DNA of 18,587 nucleotides, taken from positions 1 to 18,587 of the forward strand of contig CAJPTC010000038.1 of the NCBI GenBank assembly GCA_905373475.1, written 5' to 3'. Below, one piece after another: positions 1-6,541 of this stretch. The DNA comes from Bacteroidia bacterium. GTDB taxonomy: Bacteria; Bacteroidota; Bacteroidia; Bacteroidales; CAJPTX01. Made by a program: the position numbers and the translations under genes. The stretch's first letter is position 1; every line of letters begins with the position of its first letter. The notes beneath the pieces were generated by a model. The model was not told the origin of the DNA. It did no database searches and saw only the letters and a program-made list of their open reading frames with translations.

Positions 1-54
1 GGATCGTAGTTACGTAAATGCGACGGACGGTTGCATTTGTGACTTGAATTCAGC
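1..54 (-). repeat. Left copy of a 54-bp end repeat, inverted relative to the right end
   Basis: Bases 1-54 match the reverse complement of bases 18534-18587 at 50 of 54 positions. The mismatches are at positions 2, 5, 9 and 28, so positions 10-54 hold 44 of 45 identities. Read outward, the repeat begins GCTGAATTCAAGTC. It contains AAATGC and GCATTT arms 11 bases apart, then the palindrome TTACGTAA. The inner edge includes the thiD stop codon (TGA, 50-52). It may be the end of an insertion sequence, a MITE or another dispersed repeat lying beyond the window. I cannot name the family. Confidence 0.9.
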
Positions 55-799
55 AATTAAAACTGTGGCGACCAAGAAGTGTAGGGGATGAGGCTATGTA
101 TTGGGCTACATATGTCTGCGCTCTCTGACAAGCCTCAAGAAGTTTTAATCCTAGCGCTAAATATGAGGCTACTGCAGAAGAATAAACGCAACCAGTTCCA
201 TGTTTAGCTCCTCCTAAACGCGGTGCTTGTAATTCATATTTACCCTGGGGAGTATAGAGCACATCTGTTACATAAGGCGTCCCTATTCCATCATGCCCTC
301 CAGTGACAAGAATATTGGTTGTAAAAGGATATTCGTCGCGGTGAAACAAAGGTTGAAATAATGTTCGGAACTCTATGCTGTTGGGAGTCAACAGATCGAT
401 GGGAGTTAGTAGTTTCAAAAAATTGGCTGTCACAGTTCCAATAAAAGAATAATCAGATGTAGAGGGACGCATGACAGGATCTATAACCAGTGGTACGTTG
501 GGAAGCAGTTCGTGCAAATAGCGGATGATACGCATAAGAGGCACAGCAGAAGGCATTATACCAATCTTCACCACTTGAATGGGGTAACGTTCCGCGAGAA
601 TCTTAACTGCCGAGAAAATCTGCGAGACGCGTTCCCAAAGACAATCGTAAAACTTATCTTCGGTTTGTATGGTTCGGGCAGACAACACTGCCAAGCCCTG
701 CACATTGAGTGCCTCCATGGTTTTTATATCCGCCAGAACTCCAGCTCCTCCCGATGGATCAAAACCTCCAATAGTCAATACGTACGGTCTTTCATTCAT
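50..799 (-). CDS. thiD: Hydroxymethylpyrimidine/phosphomethylpyrimidine kinase ThiD
   Basis: Cytosolic kinase that phosphorylates 4-amino-5-hydroxymethyl-2-methylpyrimidine (HMP) and then HMP-phosphate with ATP, giving HMP diphosphate for thiamine phosphate synthesis. The 249-residue product has the ribokinase-like signatures of ThiD: GGFDPSGGAG (residues 11-20) at the substrate site, VKIG near 77-80, IDPVM (106-110), TPN (138-140), and the anion-hole motif HGTGC (200-204). It is slightly shorter than the usual 260-270 residues but looks complete. The ATG at 797-799 overlaps the end of the ThiE-like gene by 8 bases, indicating translational coupling. The last bases of the gene, including the stop codon, lie inside the end repeat. 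No thiC, thiG or thiH is visible, so the neighbourhood fits salvage as well as full synthesis. Confidence 0.93.
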   Translation of the reverse strand: MNERPYVLTIGGFDPSGGAGVLADIKTMEALNVQGLAVLSARTIQTEDKFYDCLWERVSQIFSAVKILAERYPIQVVKIGIMPSAVPLMRIIRYLHELLPNVPLVIDPVMRPSTSDYSFIGTVTANFLKLLTPIDLLTPNSIEFRTLFQPLFHRDEYPFTTNILVTGGHDGIGTPYVTDVLYTPQGKYELQAPRLGGAKHGTGCVYSSAVASYLALGLKLLEACQRAQTYVAQYIASSPTLLGRHSFNC

Positions 800-1415
800 T
801 TTTATAACTCCTTAGGTTATCTACCGTGGTCTGCCAATCCGAAATACTTCCAGTCTGCCAAAGGTAGCCTAAAAAGGCTGCTCCCCGACACCCTATTTGA
901 CGTAACAACGGAATTCGTTCGGGAGTAATCCCTCCTAGTGCCACTACGGGGCAAATAGCGGCGATTAGTGCATTTTGAAACTCGAATAAGGAAAATTGTG
1001 GGCAATATCCTTCTTTTGATATGCTGGGGAAGAGAGGGCTCACCATAGCGTAATCTAAACTCTGGTAGGTAGGCATAGAGAGTTCGGAAAGGTGATGTAT
1101 AGCCACCGAAACACATTGAAATTTATGCCAAACCTCGGGATCTTGCTTCGCATGTTCGTTTATATGAACACCCCTCAAGCCGAGTTCTTTTGCCAAGGAG
1201 AAGTGCGAGTGAAGCACAATACGTGAAGCCAGTCCAGCCTCACAATAAGGTAAAAGATAATTCCTCATTTCACGTTCCGAAAAGCTCGGTTTTCGCACAT
1301 GAAGGATATCAATACATTGTTCGAGGAAATAAAAAGCACGCTGATGCTCTTCTACTACGGAAGCAGGAGGTGTAATGCCAATTAGTAAAAAAGGAGCTGT
1401 ATTAAGATTACTCAC
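792..1415 (-). CDS. ThiE/TenI-family protein, thiamine phosphate synthase-like
   Basis: This 207-residue TIM-barrel protein belongs to the ThiE/TenI family. ThiE joins HMP diphosphate to thiazole phosphate, while TenI is a thiazole tautomerase of the same fold. Family landmarks are HVRKP (39-43, replacing QxREK), GVHI (82-85), VAIHH (104-108), DYAMVSPLFP (121-130) with a Lys at 134, and VALGGI (158-163). Two metal-binding sites of classical ThiE look lost: the Asn-Asp pair of strand 3 reads His-Ser (69-70), and the Gly-Gln-Glu-Asp loop reads NEHA (86-89). It may therefore be TenI-like or a divergent ThiE; the pairing with thiD supports a thiamine role. The start is GTG at 1413-1415, within the last codons of the barrel gene (8-base overlap). 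No earlier in-frame ATG fits that junction. Confidence 0.75.
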   Translation of the reverse strand: MSNLNTAPFLLIGITPPASVVEEHQRAFYFLEQCIDILHVRKPSFSEREMRNYLLPYCEAGLASRIVLHSHFSLAKELGLRGVHINEHAKQDPEVWHKFQCVSVAIHHLSELSMPTYQSLDYAMVSPLFPSISKEGYCPQFSLFEFQNALIAAICPVVALGGITPERIPLLRQIGCRGAAFLGYLWQTGSISDWQTTVDNLRSYKNE

Positions 1416-2235
1416 GATGCGACGCTTTGGACGGAAACGTATAGCCTATGCCTAACGAGAGGTAAATGTTTTGCATAGGATATGAAATGCCTGTAAAGTT
1501 TCGTCGAAAAACTGAAGTTAGCCCCAAAGAGAGTCCAGCCTCGAGGTAAAAATTGTTGAGCAACGCATGCTCACCGAAGAGTAGCAAGCCTGCATCCCAT
1601 TGTTTCATCTCTTTATTGAAACTAAATTCTTCACGCTCAATGAAGACTTTATTACTCACGGAAGTATTGTCAGAAGGGCGTGTCCAAACGTAACCGTTCT
1701 CGACCGTTCCCGCAAAGGAATGAGATAGAACATACGAGGCATACCCTCCGAACTTGAGAGCATAGCCTGGCGTTATACGGAGCGAAAGCAGCAGAGGGAG
1801 CGTAGCATACGAATTGGAAACTTGTGTCGTAATCTCGCCTGTAAATGCCCCTCGGAAGCGTACGATAACACCATCTTGCTCTTTATTTACCTCTGTGTAG
1901 TAGTCATGCACGCGGGCGCGCACCAGCATTCCTTTGTATTCGAACTGTAGCCCAACTTGTAAAGCGAAAGCTGGGGTAAAATGAAAAGAACGATAAAAGC
2001 CCAGTACGGGTGCAAAGTTAGGAGCATACGCTTGCGCATTAACACCGTATGGGATCTTGGTGGGAGTTGTAGCTCCAAAATTCAGCCCCACTTTTACAGC
2101 AGCGTTGCGAGTAAAACCCATCATGGCATTGCCAATACGCCCTTTAGTCTCATTTAAAGAGTAGGCAAAAGCTACATGCGTATAGGCGCACAGAACGAAC
2201 GTCAAGAAAATCAAGAGCCGTGTGTTACGTCGCAT
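1408..2235 (-). CDS. Outer-membrane beta-barrel protein, PorT-like family
   Basis: This 275-residue protein begins with a basic N-terminus and hydrophobic stretch, with a likely signal-peptidase I site after AFA (residues 22-24). The rest is rich in alternating hydrophobic and aromatic strands with Gly/Asn/Thr turns, such as FAPVLGFYRSFHF, FALQVGLQFEYKG and LYLEAGLSLGL-type segments. It ends in the strand LSLGIGYTF close to the C-terminus. This is the pattern of the small eight-to-ten-strand barrels annotated as PorT or OMP_b-brl_2 in Bacteroidota. Its ATG overlaps the stop codon of the upstream lipoprotein gene by one base (TAATG), and its tail overlaps the ThiE-like gene. The two envelope proteins are probably made together. 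The transported or bound ligand cannot be read from the sequence. Confidence 0.75.
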   Translation of the reverse strand: MRRNTRLLIFLTFVLCAYTHVAFAYSLNETKGRIGNAMMGFTRNAAVKVGLNFGATTPTKIPYGVNAQAYAPNFAPVLGFYRSFHFTPAFALQVGLQFEYKGMLVRARVHDYYTEVNKEQDGVIVRFRGAFTGEITTQVSNSYATLPLLLSLRITPGYALKFGGYASYVLSHSFAGTVENGYVWTRPSDNTSVSNKVFIEREEFSFNKEMKQWDAGLLLFGEHALLNNFYLEAGLSLGLTSVFRRNFTGISYPMQNIYLSLGIGYTFPSKASHRE

Positions 2236-5200
2236 TACTTATAGGAAATTTCTAAATCGTCAAGTAAAAGTCGGCTTCCAATGGCTCCTATGAAGTCGTC
2301 TCCACGCCGGCTGGAGCTCGCTACAATGGTATAGCGCAACTGAGCACCTGCAGGCGCTGTTGCTCCCGTAGGTTCAAAAGGTAACTCGAAGCGCGTGTAC
2401 TCGTTTTTGGCAGACAAGTCTGTAAGGCGAGCTTTATATAGCACACGGTCGCTCGTCTGGATATCGTGTGAGGTAAGCACATCACCATAAAAGACTACTG
2501 CATAAAGATCCAACTCATCTACCCCCTCAATGGGTTTACCTGCCTTATTTACCATCTGTTTGCCAGGTACATACTTATACCATCCTACAAAAGCGACAGG
2601 CGTAGCTTTTATCCACGGTATACCAAAACGGGGACCAGAGAGCGGATCTTTCACAATATTAGTCGCATCAAATGTACCGAGAAAGAGTGCTCCAGAGGCA
2701 ATAGATTTCCCCATAACCCCCAGTTCTTCAGTACTTATTTGCGCAGCGTAACTTCCTGTATGCGCTTCGCTAGTCTTTCGTACAGAGTACTGCTCAGGTT
2801 TCCCTGTAAAAGTGCGCGAAGTCTGTAACCCCACATTGCTACTACTCCACCCTCCTAGCGGATGCTCGAAATCGCTTATCGACGTCCAACGCTCAAAATC
2901 GAATGTTATTCCTTGCAACTCAGGTTGTACTGTATAAGCCTTTGTGGTAAATCCGTCTTCGCTTGTTACGATAATACGAACAGGAGCAGAGAAGTCGGCA
3001 GGTGTGTTTTGCGGTAAACTACACTTTGCCCCAATCGATATCGTATAGTACGGGGTTAAAGCCTTAAGATCAAGACCTTGCGAGGGGAACGTTACTTTAG
3101 AACCACTTATTTTACAGGGAGTCTTGAGCTCACGGAAGCCGAACGAAAGAAGCTCTGCTTCGTAATTCAAACGTTGATCGACAACGACTAAATACGAGCG
3201 CGTAATGCTCTTATCCTGCGAAGTGACTGCAAGGCGCACAGGTTTTGAGAAATCATGTTTAGCACCCGAAGCGACGCTACAGGTAGCCCCCTCCGATAGT
3301 TTGAAACGAAGCGTTAAATTCTTAACATCTACATCACCGCCTGCAAAAAAGGTATAGGTAGCACCTGAGACGACTGGAGCTTTATTAATTTCGTCAATAG
3401 TCACATCCGAGAGAACCGCCTTATCATTCGTGCGTTGCGATACTACGATTCGGTAAGACGAGGTCGTTTTACCATCCGCGGCTGTCACGGTAAACGAGAC
3501 TGGGGAAGAAAAATCGCACTCAACGCCACTCGCAAGGGTGGCGGTTGCCCCAGGCGAGAGTGTAAGCATAGGCTTCAGTTGCGTAAGATTCACTTCATTC
3601 CCAACGAAAACTAAAAAGGTGTTTTGTTTCCGCGATATACGTGCTTGAATTCCATCAAACGCAAGCTGTTCAACTTCTGCTTTAGGCACTTCCTGACCCT
3701 TTATAGTCACTGTAAGTGTATAGGTCGATTTATAGTAGCTAACGCCCCAAAACTTACGGTATACATAAAGCGAAACAGGATTTGTACAATCTATCTCCGT
3801 TTCCCCAGACTTGAATTGTTTGGCTTTAGCATCCTTACCGAGCCAAACAGAAGCAGGTCCTTCAGCATTTTCCCAAACAGGAGTAGTATGTATGGCAAAA
3901 TTCGCCTTCAGATGGGTTACATCCGTGCCTGCAGGAACTGTTCCCACAATCGTTGTACCTATTATTTGTGTTTCTGCCCCAGGGGCATCCAGAAGAAATG
4001 AAGTAAAACGTCCACGCTCATTGGGAGTAGATTTATCTTCCACCACAATCACCTCGTAACTGTTCGTACTGAAGCCATCTTCTGAAGTAACAATCAACTC
4101 TTTGGGAGCTTTGTCAGAAAAATCTAGAGGTTCGCCTTGTTTCAAATTTACACTCGCTCCTGTAGAGACTTCATACAACGGATAGAGTAAATTCGTTGTT
4201 TTGGTTGTATAAAAAATAAAGCGATGAGGTTCGGTAATAGTGGCTTCGCCGAGTGGAAGTAACTGAAACTGCATAAGCCGCGCCTCCGAGTACTTTTTGA
4301 GCGTAGTATGCACAGTATACGAACTTTTCGCAGCGCCATCTTCAGAAATCACATCTATGCTTACTGGAGCCGAAAAATCAATGGGTACACCTTTAGCAAT
4401 TGAGAGGGTCGCCCCTTCGCTCACCTTGATAATCGGAACCAATTCTCGGAGATCTGATCCCCTTGCCGCTTCCGCATAAATCTGTGAGCCATCTATATCT
4501 GCATCTGTCTGCGTACCTGCAAAACGGAAAGATAGGATCTGCGCGTCTTCATGTTGCGGCGGCATTTTCAGACGCACAGAAATACGGAATGTGTTAGAGG
4601 TGCGCTGATCTTCGCTCGTAACACGAATATAAAGCGGTTCGGAGAAATCAAAGGTCTCGCCAATTTTCCAATCGCAGGTCGCCTTTTCTGAAATTGTAAA
4701 TTGTGGTTTAAGTGCCGTTAGATCCGTGTCCTCTGGAACAACCACTTTAATGCGCGTACCGCGTGGTTCATATTCCGCATTCTCTATCCCCTCGAGCTTA
4801 AAATCGCTCAACCAAGCCTCGCTGTTCTTTCCTTCCTCTTTAGGAGGCACAACAGGCGGCGCTTCCAGTTTAGAGATAGACAGGGTGTATTGGCGCTGAT
4901 TTCGTTCGTTCTCTGAAGTAACTATCAGCGTAAAGGGTTTGGTAAAATCGTAGGTAGCACCCGACTCACAGTTGGCAGTTGCACCAGACGATAGGGTAAA
5001 AATGGGTACTAATTGACTCAGATCCGCCACATAGCTCACTTCGGCAGCAACTGTGGTACTAAGCGGGCGCAAGGTGTCACTCACCAATAGAACCGTATCT
5101 TTACTCAGACGCTTTACGAAATGTATTGAAACAAGCTCTGCCTCGTAGTTGCGCGTATCTTCCTTGCAGGCATAGAAGACACCCACCACCCCAACAAACA

Positions 5201-5243
5201 ATAAGGCTAGCCTTAGACGAAACAGCTGACTCAAATTTTTCAT
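2235..5243 (-). CDS. Large surface-type lipoprotein with eight Ig-like repeats and a C-terminal PCMD-like domain
   Basis: This 1002-residue protein has a lipoprotein signal: a hydrophobic stretch (residues 8-24), then FYAC with the lipidated Cys at 26. The residues after it are KEDT, an acidic/basic cluster like the lipoprotein export signals that send Bacteroidota lipoproteins to the cell surface. Eight diverged repeats of about 80-110 residues follow, near 33-125, 141-227, 232-315, 319-402, 409-515, 521-604, 608-691 and 692-775. Each ends in variants of DFSxPVxxxVTSEDGxxxxYTV, the pattern of DUF5018-type beta-sandwich domains. From about 779 to the end, FDFERW followed by a YTRFELPFEP strand and LLLDDLEISY resembles the putative carbohydrate-metabolism domain (PCMD) of Bacteroidota surface proteins. 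It is the first gene of a four-gene overlapping operon. The start has GAGGAG seven bases upstream. The ligand is unknown. Confidence 0.8.
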   Translation of the reverse strand: MKNLSQLFRLRLALLFVGVVGVFYACKEDTRNYEAELVSIHFVKRLSKDTVLLVSDTLRPLSTTVAAEVSYVADLSQLVPIFTLSSGATANCESGATYDFTKPFTLIVTSENERNQRQYTLSISKLEAPPVVPPKEEGKNSEAWLSDFKLEGIENAEYEPRGTRIKVVVPEDTDLTALKPQFTISEKATCDWKIGETFDFSEPLYIRVTSEDQRTSNTFRISVRLKMPPQHEDAQILSFRFAGTQTDADIDGSQIYAEAARGSDLRELVPIIKVSEGATLSIAKGVPIDFSAPVSIDVISEDGAAKSSYTVHTTLKKYSEARLMQFQLLPLGEATITEPHRFIFYTTKTTNLLYPLYEVSTGASVNLKQGEPLDFSDKAPKELIVTSEDGFSTNSYEVIVVEDKSTPNERGRFTSFLLDAPGAETQIIGTTIVGTVPAGTDVTHLKANFAIHTTPVWENAEGPASVWLGKDAKAKQFKSGETEIDCTNPVSLYVYRKFWGVSYYKSTYTLTVTIKGQEVPKAEVEQLAFDGIQARISRKQNTFLVFVGNEVNLTQLKPMLTLSPGATATLASGVECDFSSPVSFTVTAADGKTTSSYRIVVSQRTNDKAVLSDVTIDEINKAPVVSGATYTFFAGGDVDVKNLTLRFKLSEGATCSVASGAKHDFSKPVRLAVTSQDKSITRSYLVVVDQRLNYEAELLSFGFRELKTPCKISGSKVTFPSQGLDLKALTPYYTISIGAKCSLPQNTPADFSAPVRIIVTSEDGFTTKAYTVQPELQGITFDFERWTSISDFEHPLGGWSSSNVGLQTSRTFTGKPEQYSVRKTSEAHTGSYAAQISTEELGVMGKSIASGALFLGTFDATNIVKDPLSGPRFGIPWIKATPVAFVGWYKYVPGKQMVNKAGKPIEGVDELDLYAVVFYGDVLTSHDIQTSDRVLYKARLTDLSAKNEYTRFELPFEPTGATAPAGAQLRYTIVASSSRRGDDFIGAIGSRLLLDDLEISYK

Positions 5244-5249
5244 CCCTCG

Positions 5250-5255
5250 CTCCTC
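5250..5255 (-). promoter_or_regulatory. Ribosome binding site of the lipoprotein gene
   Basis: GAGGAG on the minus strand lies 6 bases before the ATG at 5241-5243. It is one of few clear Shine-Dalgarno sequences in this window and supports that start. Confidence 0.6.
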
Positions 5256-5266
5256 AAAATTGTTTG

Positions 5267-5274
5267 CAAAGTTA
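5267..5274 (-). promoter_or_regulatory. Putative -7 promoter element of the lipoprotein-barrel-thiE-like-thiD operon
   Basis: TAACTTTG on the minus strand matches the Bacteroidota -7 consensus TAnnTTTG. It lies 23 bases upstream of the lipoprotein ATG and just downstream of the stress-protein terminator. No convincing -33 TTTG box is seen at the usual 19-21 base spacing. The implied leader is about 20 bases, too short for a TPP riboswitch. Confidence 0.5.
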
Positions 5275-5304
5275 ACAAAACGAACAGGTTAGACTGGACA
5301 TAAC

Positions 5305-5332
5305 AAAAAGCGAGGCACTTACGCACCTCGCT
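5305..5332 (-). terminator. Intrinsic terminator of the universal stress protein gene
   Basis: On the minus strand the sequence forms AGCGAGG (5332-5326), a 10-base loop, and CCTCGCT (5315-5309), then a run of T from the A tract at 5305-5309. The 7-bp stem followed by T's lies 32 bases past the stress-protein stop codon. It separates that gene from the next operon. Confidence 0.75.
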
Positions 5333-5363
5333 CACAATAGAAAATGAACAAAAAGACTTCCGA

Positions 5364-6221
5364 CTAATTACCAGACGTACGAAACGAGTCTGTAATACGC
5401 ACCAATGTGGGCACAACCACCAATACGGGTACTGGCGCAGTACGCAGAAGACGTTGCGCCTTTTCGCCGATCATGAAGATGGAAGGAGCTGCCTTATCAC
5501 GCGTCGTAACAACAATTATAGAGTTCGCTATGTGCGATGCATACTTGTTGGAAACCTCCACCAGATCTTCTTTTTCTGCGCGATAAGTACAATACTGCAA
5601 GTCGTTCTTTGCAAAATACTCTTCGCATTGTGCCGTATAAGCGTTTAGTTTTTTGAGCTCCTCTGTATCATAATTGTCAGTCGAAGTAACAATGTGCACC
5701 GTAGCGCCCCACTGTTTAGCCAGTTTCACCGCCACGGGAGACTTCTGGCGACTTTCAAAAGTAGTATCCAACGGGAAAATCACATTCTGAATGGGAAGAG
5801 GCGTTATACCGTGTCGTATAGTATAAACTGGCAATTCCGTAGAGGCTAATATTTTTAACGTATTACTGCCCAAAAATAGCTCTTCAAAACCTGAAGCGCC
5901 GTGCGTAGATGTGACGATTACCGCATCGTTAAACGCCTCTGCTTGCGCCACAACCTCTTGGTAAACTTTTCCTTTCTTAACAATATAATCGACCTCAACA
6001 CCCGCTGGCAAATCCTTTTTGACCTCTTCTACGAGAGTCGCAAATTCCTTTTCAACCAAGTGGCGCTCATCTTCTAAACTCAGATGTGCAAAATCGGGCT
6101 TCTTACGCTGGACATATACCAGCTGAATAGAAGCCATGGTCTGCGAAGCAAGGACGGTAGCAAGTGCCACACCGTTTCGTGCTTCCTCAGAGAAATCGTA
6201 AGGGACTATAATGCGTTTCAT
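5364..6221 (-). CDS. Universal stress protein, tandem UspA domains
   Basis: This 285-residue cytosolic protein has two UspA (Rossmann-like) domains, about 1-137 and 145-271. The first opens with MKRIIVPYDFSEEA, the standard UspA strand 1 and Asp. It keeps most of the ATP-binding motif G-2x-G-9x-G(S/T), seen as STHG (105-108) and GS (118-119), but with Ser in place of the first Gly. The second domain has TTRDKAAPSIFMIGEKAQ (239-256) where that motif should be, so it lacks the Gly residues and probably does not bind ATP in the classic way. Tandem USPs of this length are common in Bacteroidota and act in stress and starvation physiology, usually without a known target. The gene has its own promoter and terminator and stands alone. 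Confidence 0.88.
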   Translation of the reverse strand: MKRIIVPYDFSEEARNGVALATVLASQTMASIQLVYVQRKKPDFAHLSLEDERHLVEKEFATLVEEVKKDLPAGVEVDYIVKKGKVYQEVVAQAEAFNDAVIVTSTHGASGFEELFLGSNTLKILASTELPVYTIRHGITPLPIQNVIFPLDTTFESRQKSPVAVKLAKQWGATVHIVTSTDNYDTEELKKLNAYTAQCEEYFAKNDLQYCTYRAEKEDLVEVSNKYASHIANSIIVVTTRDKAAPSIFMIGEKAQRLLRTAPVPVLVVVPTLVRITDSFRTSGN

Positions 6222-6243
6222 ACTTTCTGTGCGTTATCTACTA

Positions 6244-6251
6244 CAAATATA
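6244..6251 (-). promoter_or_regulatory. Putative -7 element of the universal stress protein gene
   Basis: TATATTTG on the minus strand matches TAnnTTTG and lies 22 bases before the ATG at 6219-6221. It diverges from the tRNA promoter 20 bases away. A clear -33 box was not found. Confidence 0.5.
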
Positions 6252-6271
6252 GCCAATCTAAAAAAGATTAC

Positions 6272-6279
6272 TACCTTTG
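6272..6279 (+). promoter_or_regulatory. Putative -7 element of the tRNA-Gln/tRNA-Leu transcript
   Basis: TACCTTTG matches the Bacteroidota -7 consensus TAnnTTTG and lies 38 bases upstream of the tRNA-Gln 5' end. No other good match is seen before the tRNA. The -33 region is not recognisable. Confidence 0.5.
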
Positions 6280-6317
6280 CATCGGTTTTGATAGCAGTTT
6301 CTGCTGCGCGAAACGAC

Positions 6318-6390
6318 TGTCCTGTGGTGTAATTGGCAACACGTCTGACTCTGGATCAGAAAAGTCAAGGTTCGAGTCCTTGCAGGACAA
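6318..6390 (+). tRNA. tRNA-Gln, anticodon CTG
   Basis: The 73-base cloverleaf has acceptor arms TGTCCTG and CAGGACA with discriminator A. The anticodon stem is TCTGA/TCAGA around the loop CTCTGGA, giving anticodon CTG. The T-loop is GTTCGAGTC. CCA is not encoded. It reads Gln CAG codons. It is followed 12 bases later by tRNA-Leu, probably on the same transcript. Confidence 0.93.
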
Positions 6391-6402
6391 CAGAGTTCCT
6401 AA

Positions 6403-6484
6403 GCGGATATGGCGAAATTGGTAGACGCGCTAGACTTAGGATCTAGTGCCGCAAGGCATGAGGGTTCGAGTCCCCCTATCCGCA
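6403..6484 (+). tRNA. tRNA-Leu, anticodon TAG
   Basis: This 82-base class II tRNA has acceptor arms GCGGATA and TATCCGC with discriminator A. The anticodon stem is CTAGA/TCTAG with loop CTTAGGA, giving anticodon TAG. A short variable arm (TGCCGCAAGGCA) and the T-loop GTTCGAGTC follow. CCA is not encoded. It reads Leu CUN codons, especially CUA. Confidence 0.95.
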
Positions 6485-6489
6485 CAAAG

Positions 6490-6519
6490 AAAAGGCATCG
6501 CAGTTGCGATGCCTTTTTT
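6490..6519. terminator. Bidirectional terminator between the tRNAs and the AAA-ATPase gene
   Basis: GGCATCGC (6494-6501) pairs perfectly with GCGATGCC (6506-6513) over the loop AGTT. It has A's on the left and six T's on the right. It ends the tRNA transcript (plus strand). With the A tract it can also end the convergent AAA-ATPase gene, whose stop codon is 22 bases away. Confidence 0.88.
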
Positions 6520-6541
6520 ATTCTATAACAAAAAAGCAAGC

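Noticed and set aside
5244..5363. Possible TPP riboswitch ahead of the operon that ends in thiD
   Set aside because: The gap holds the stress-protein terminator and a promoter 23 bases from the ATG. No conserved TPP-riboswitch sequence is present and the leader is too short.
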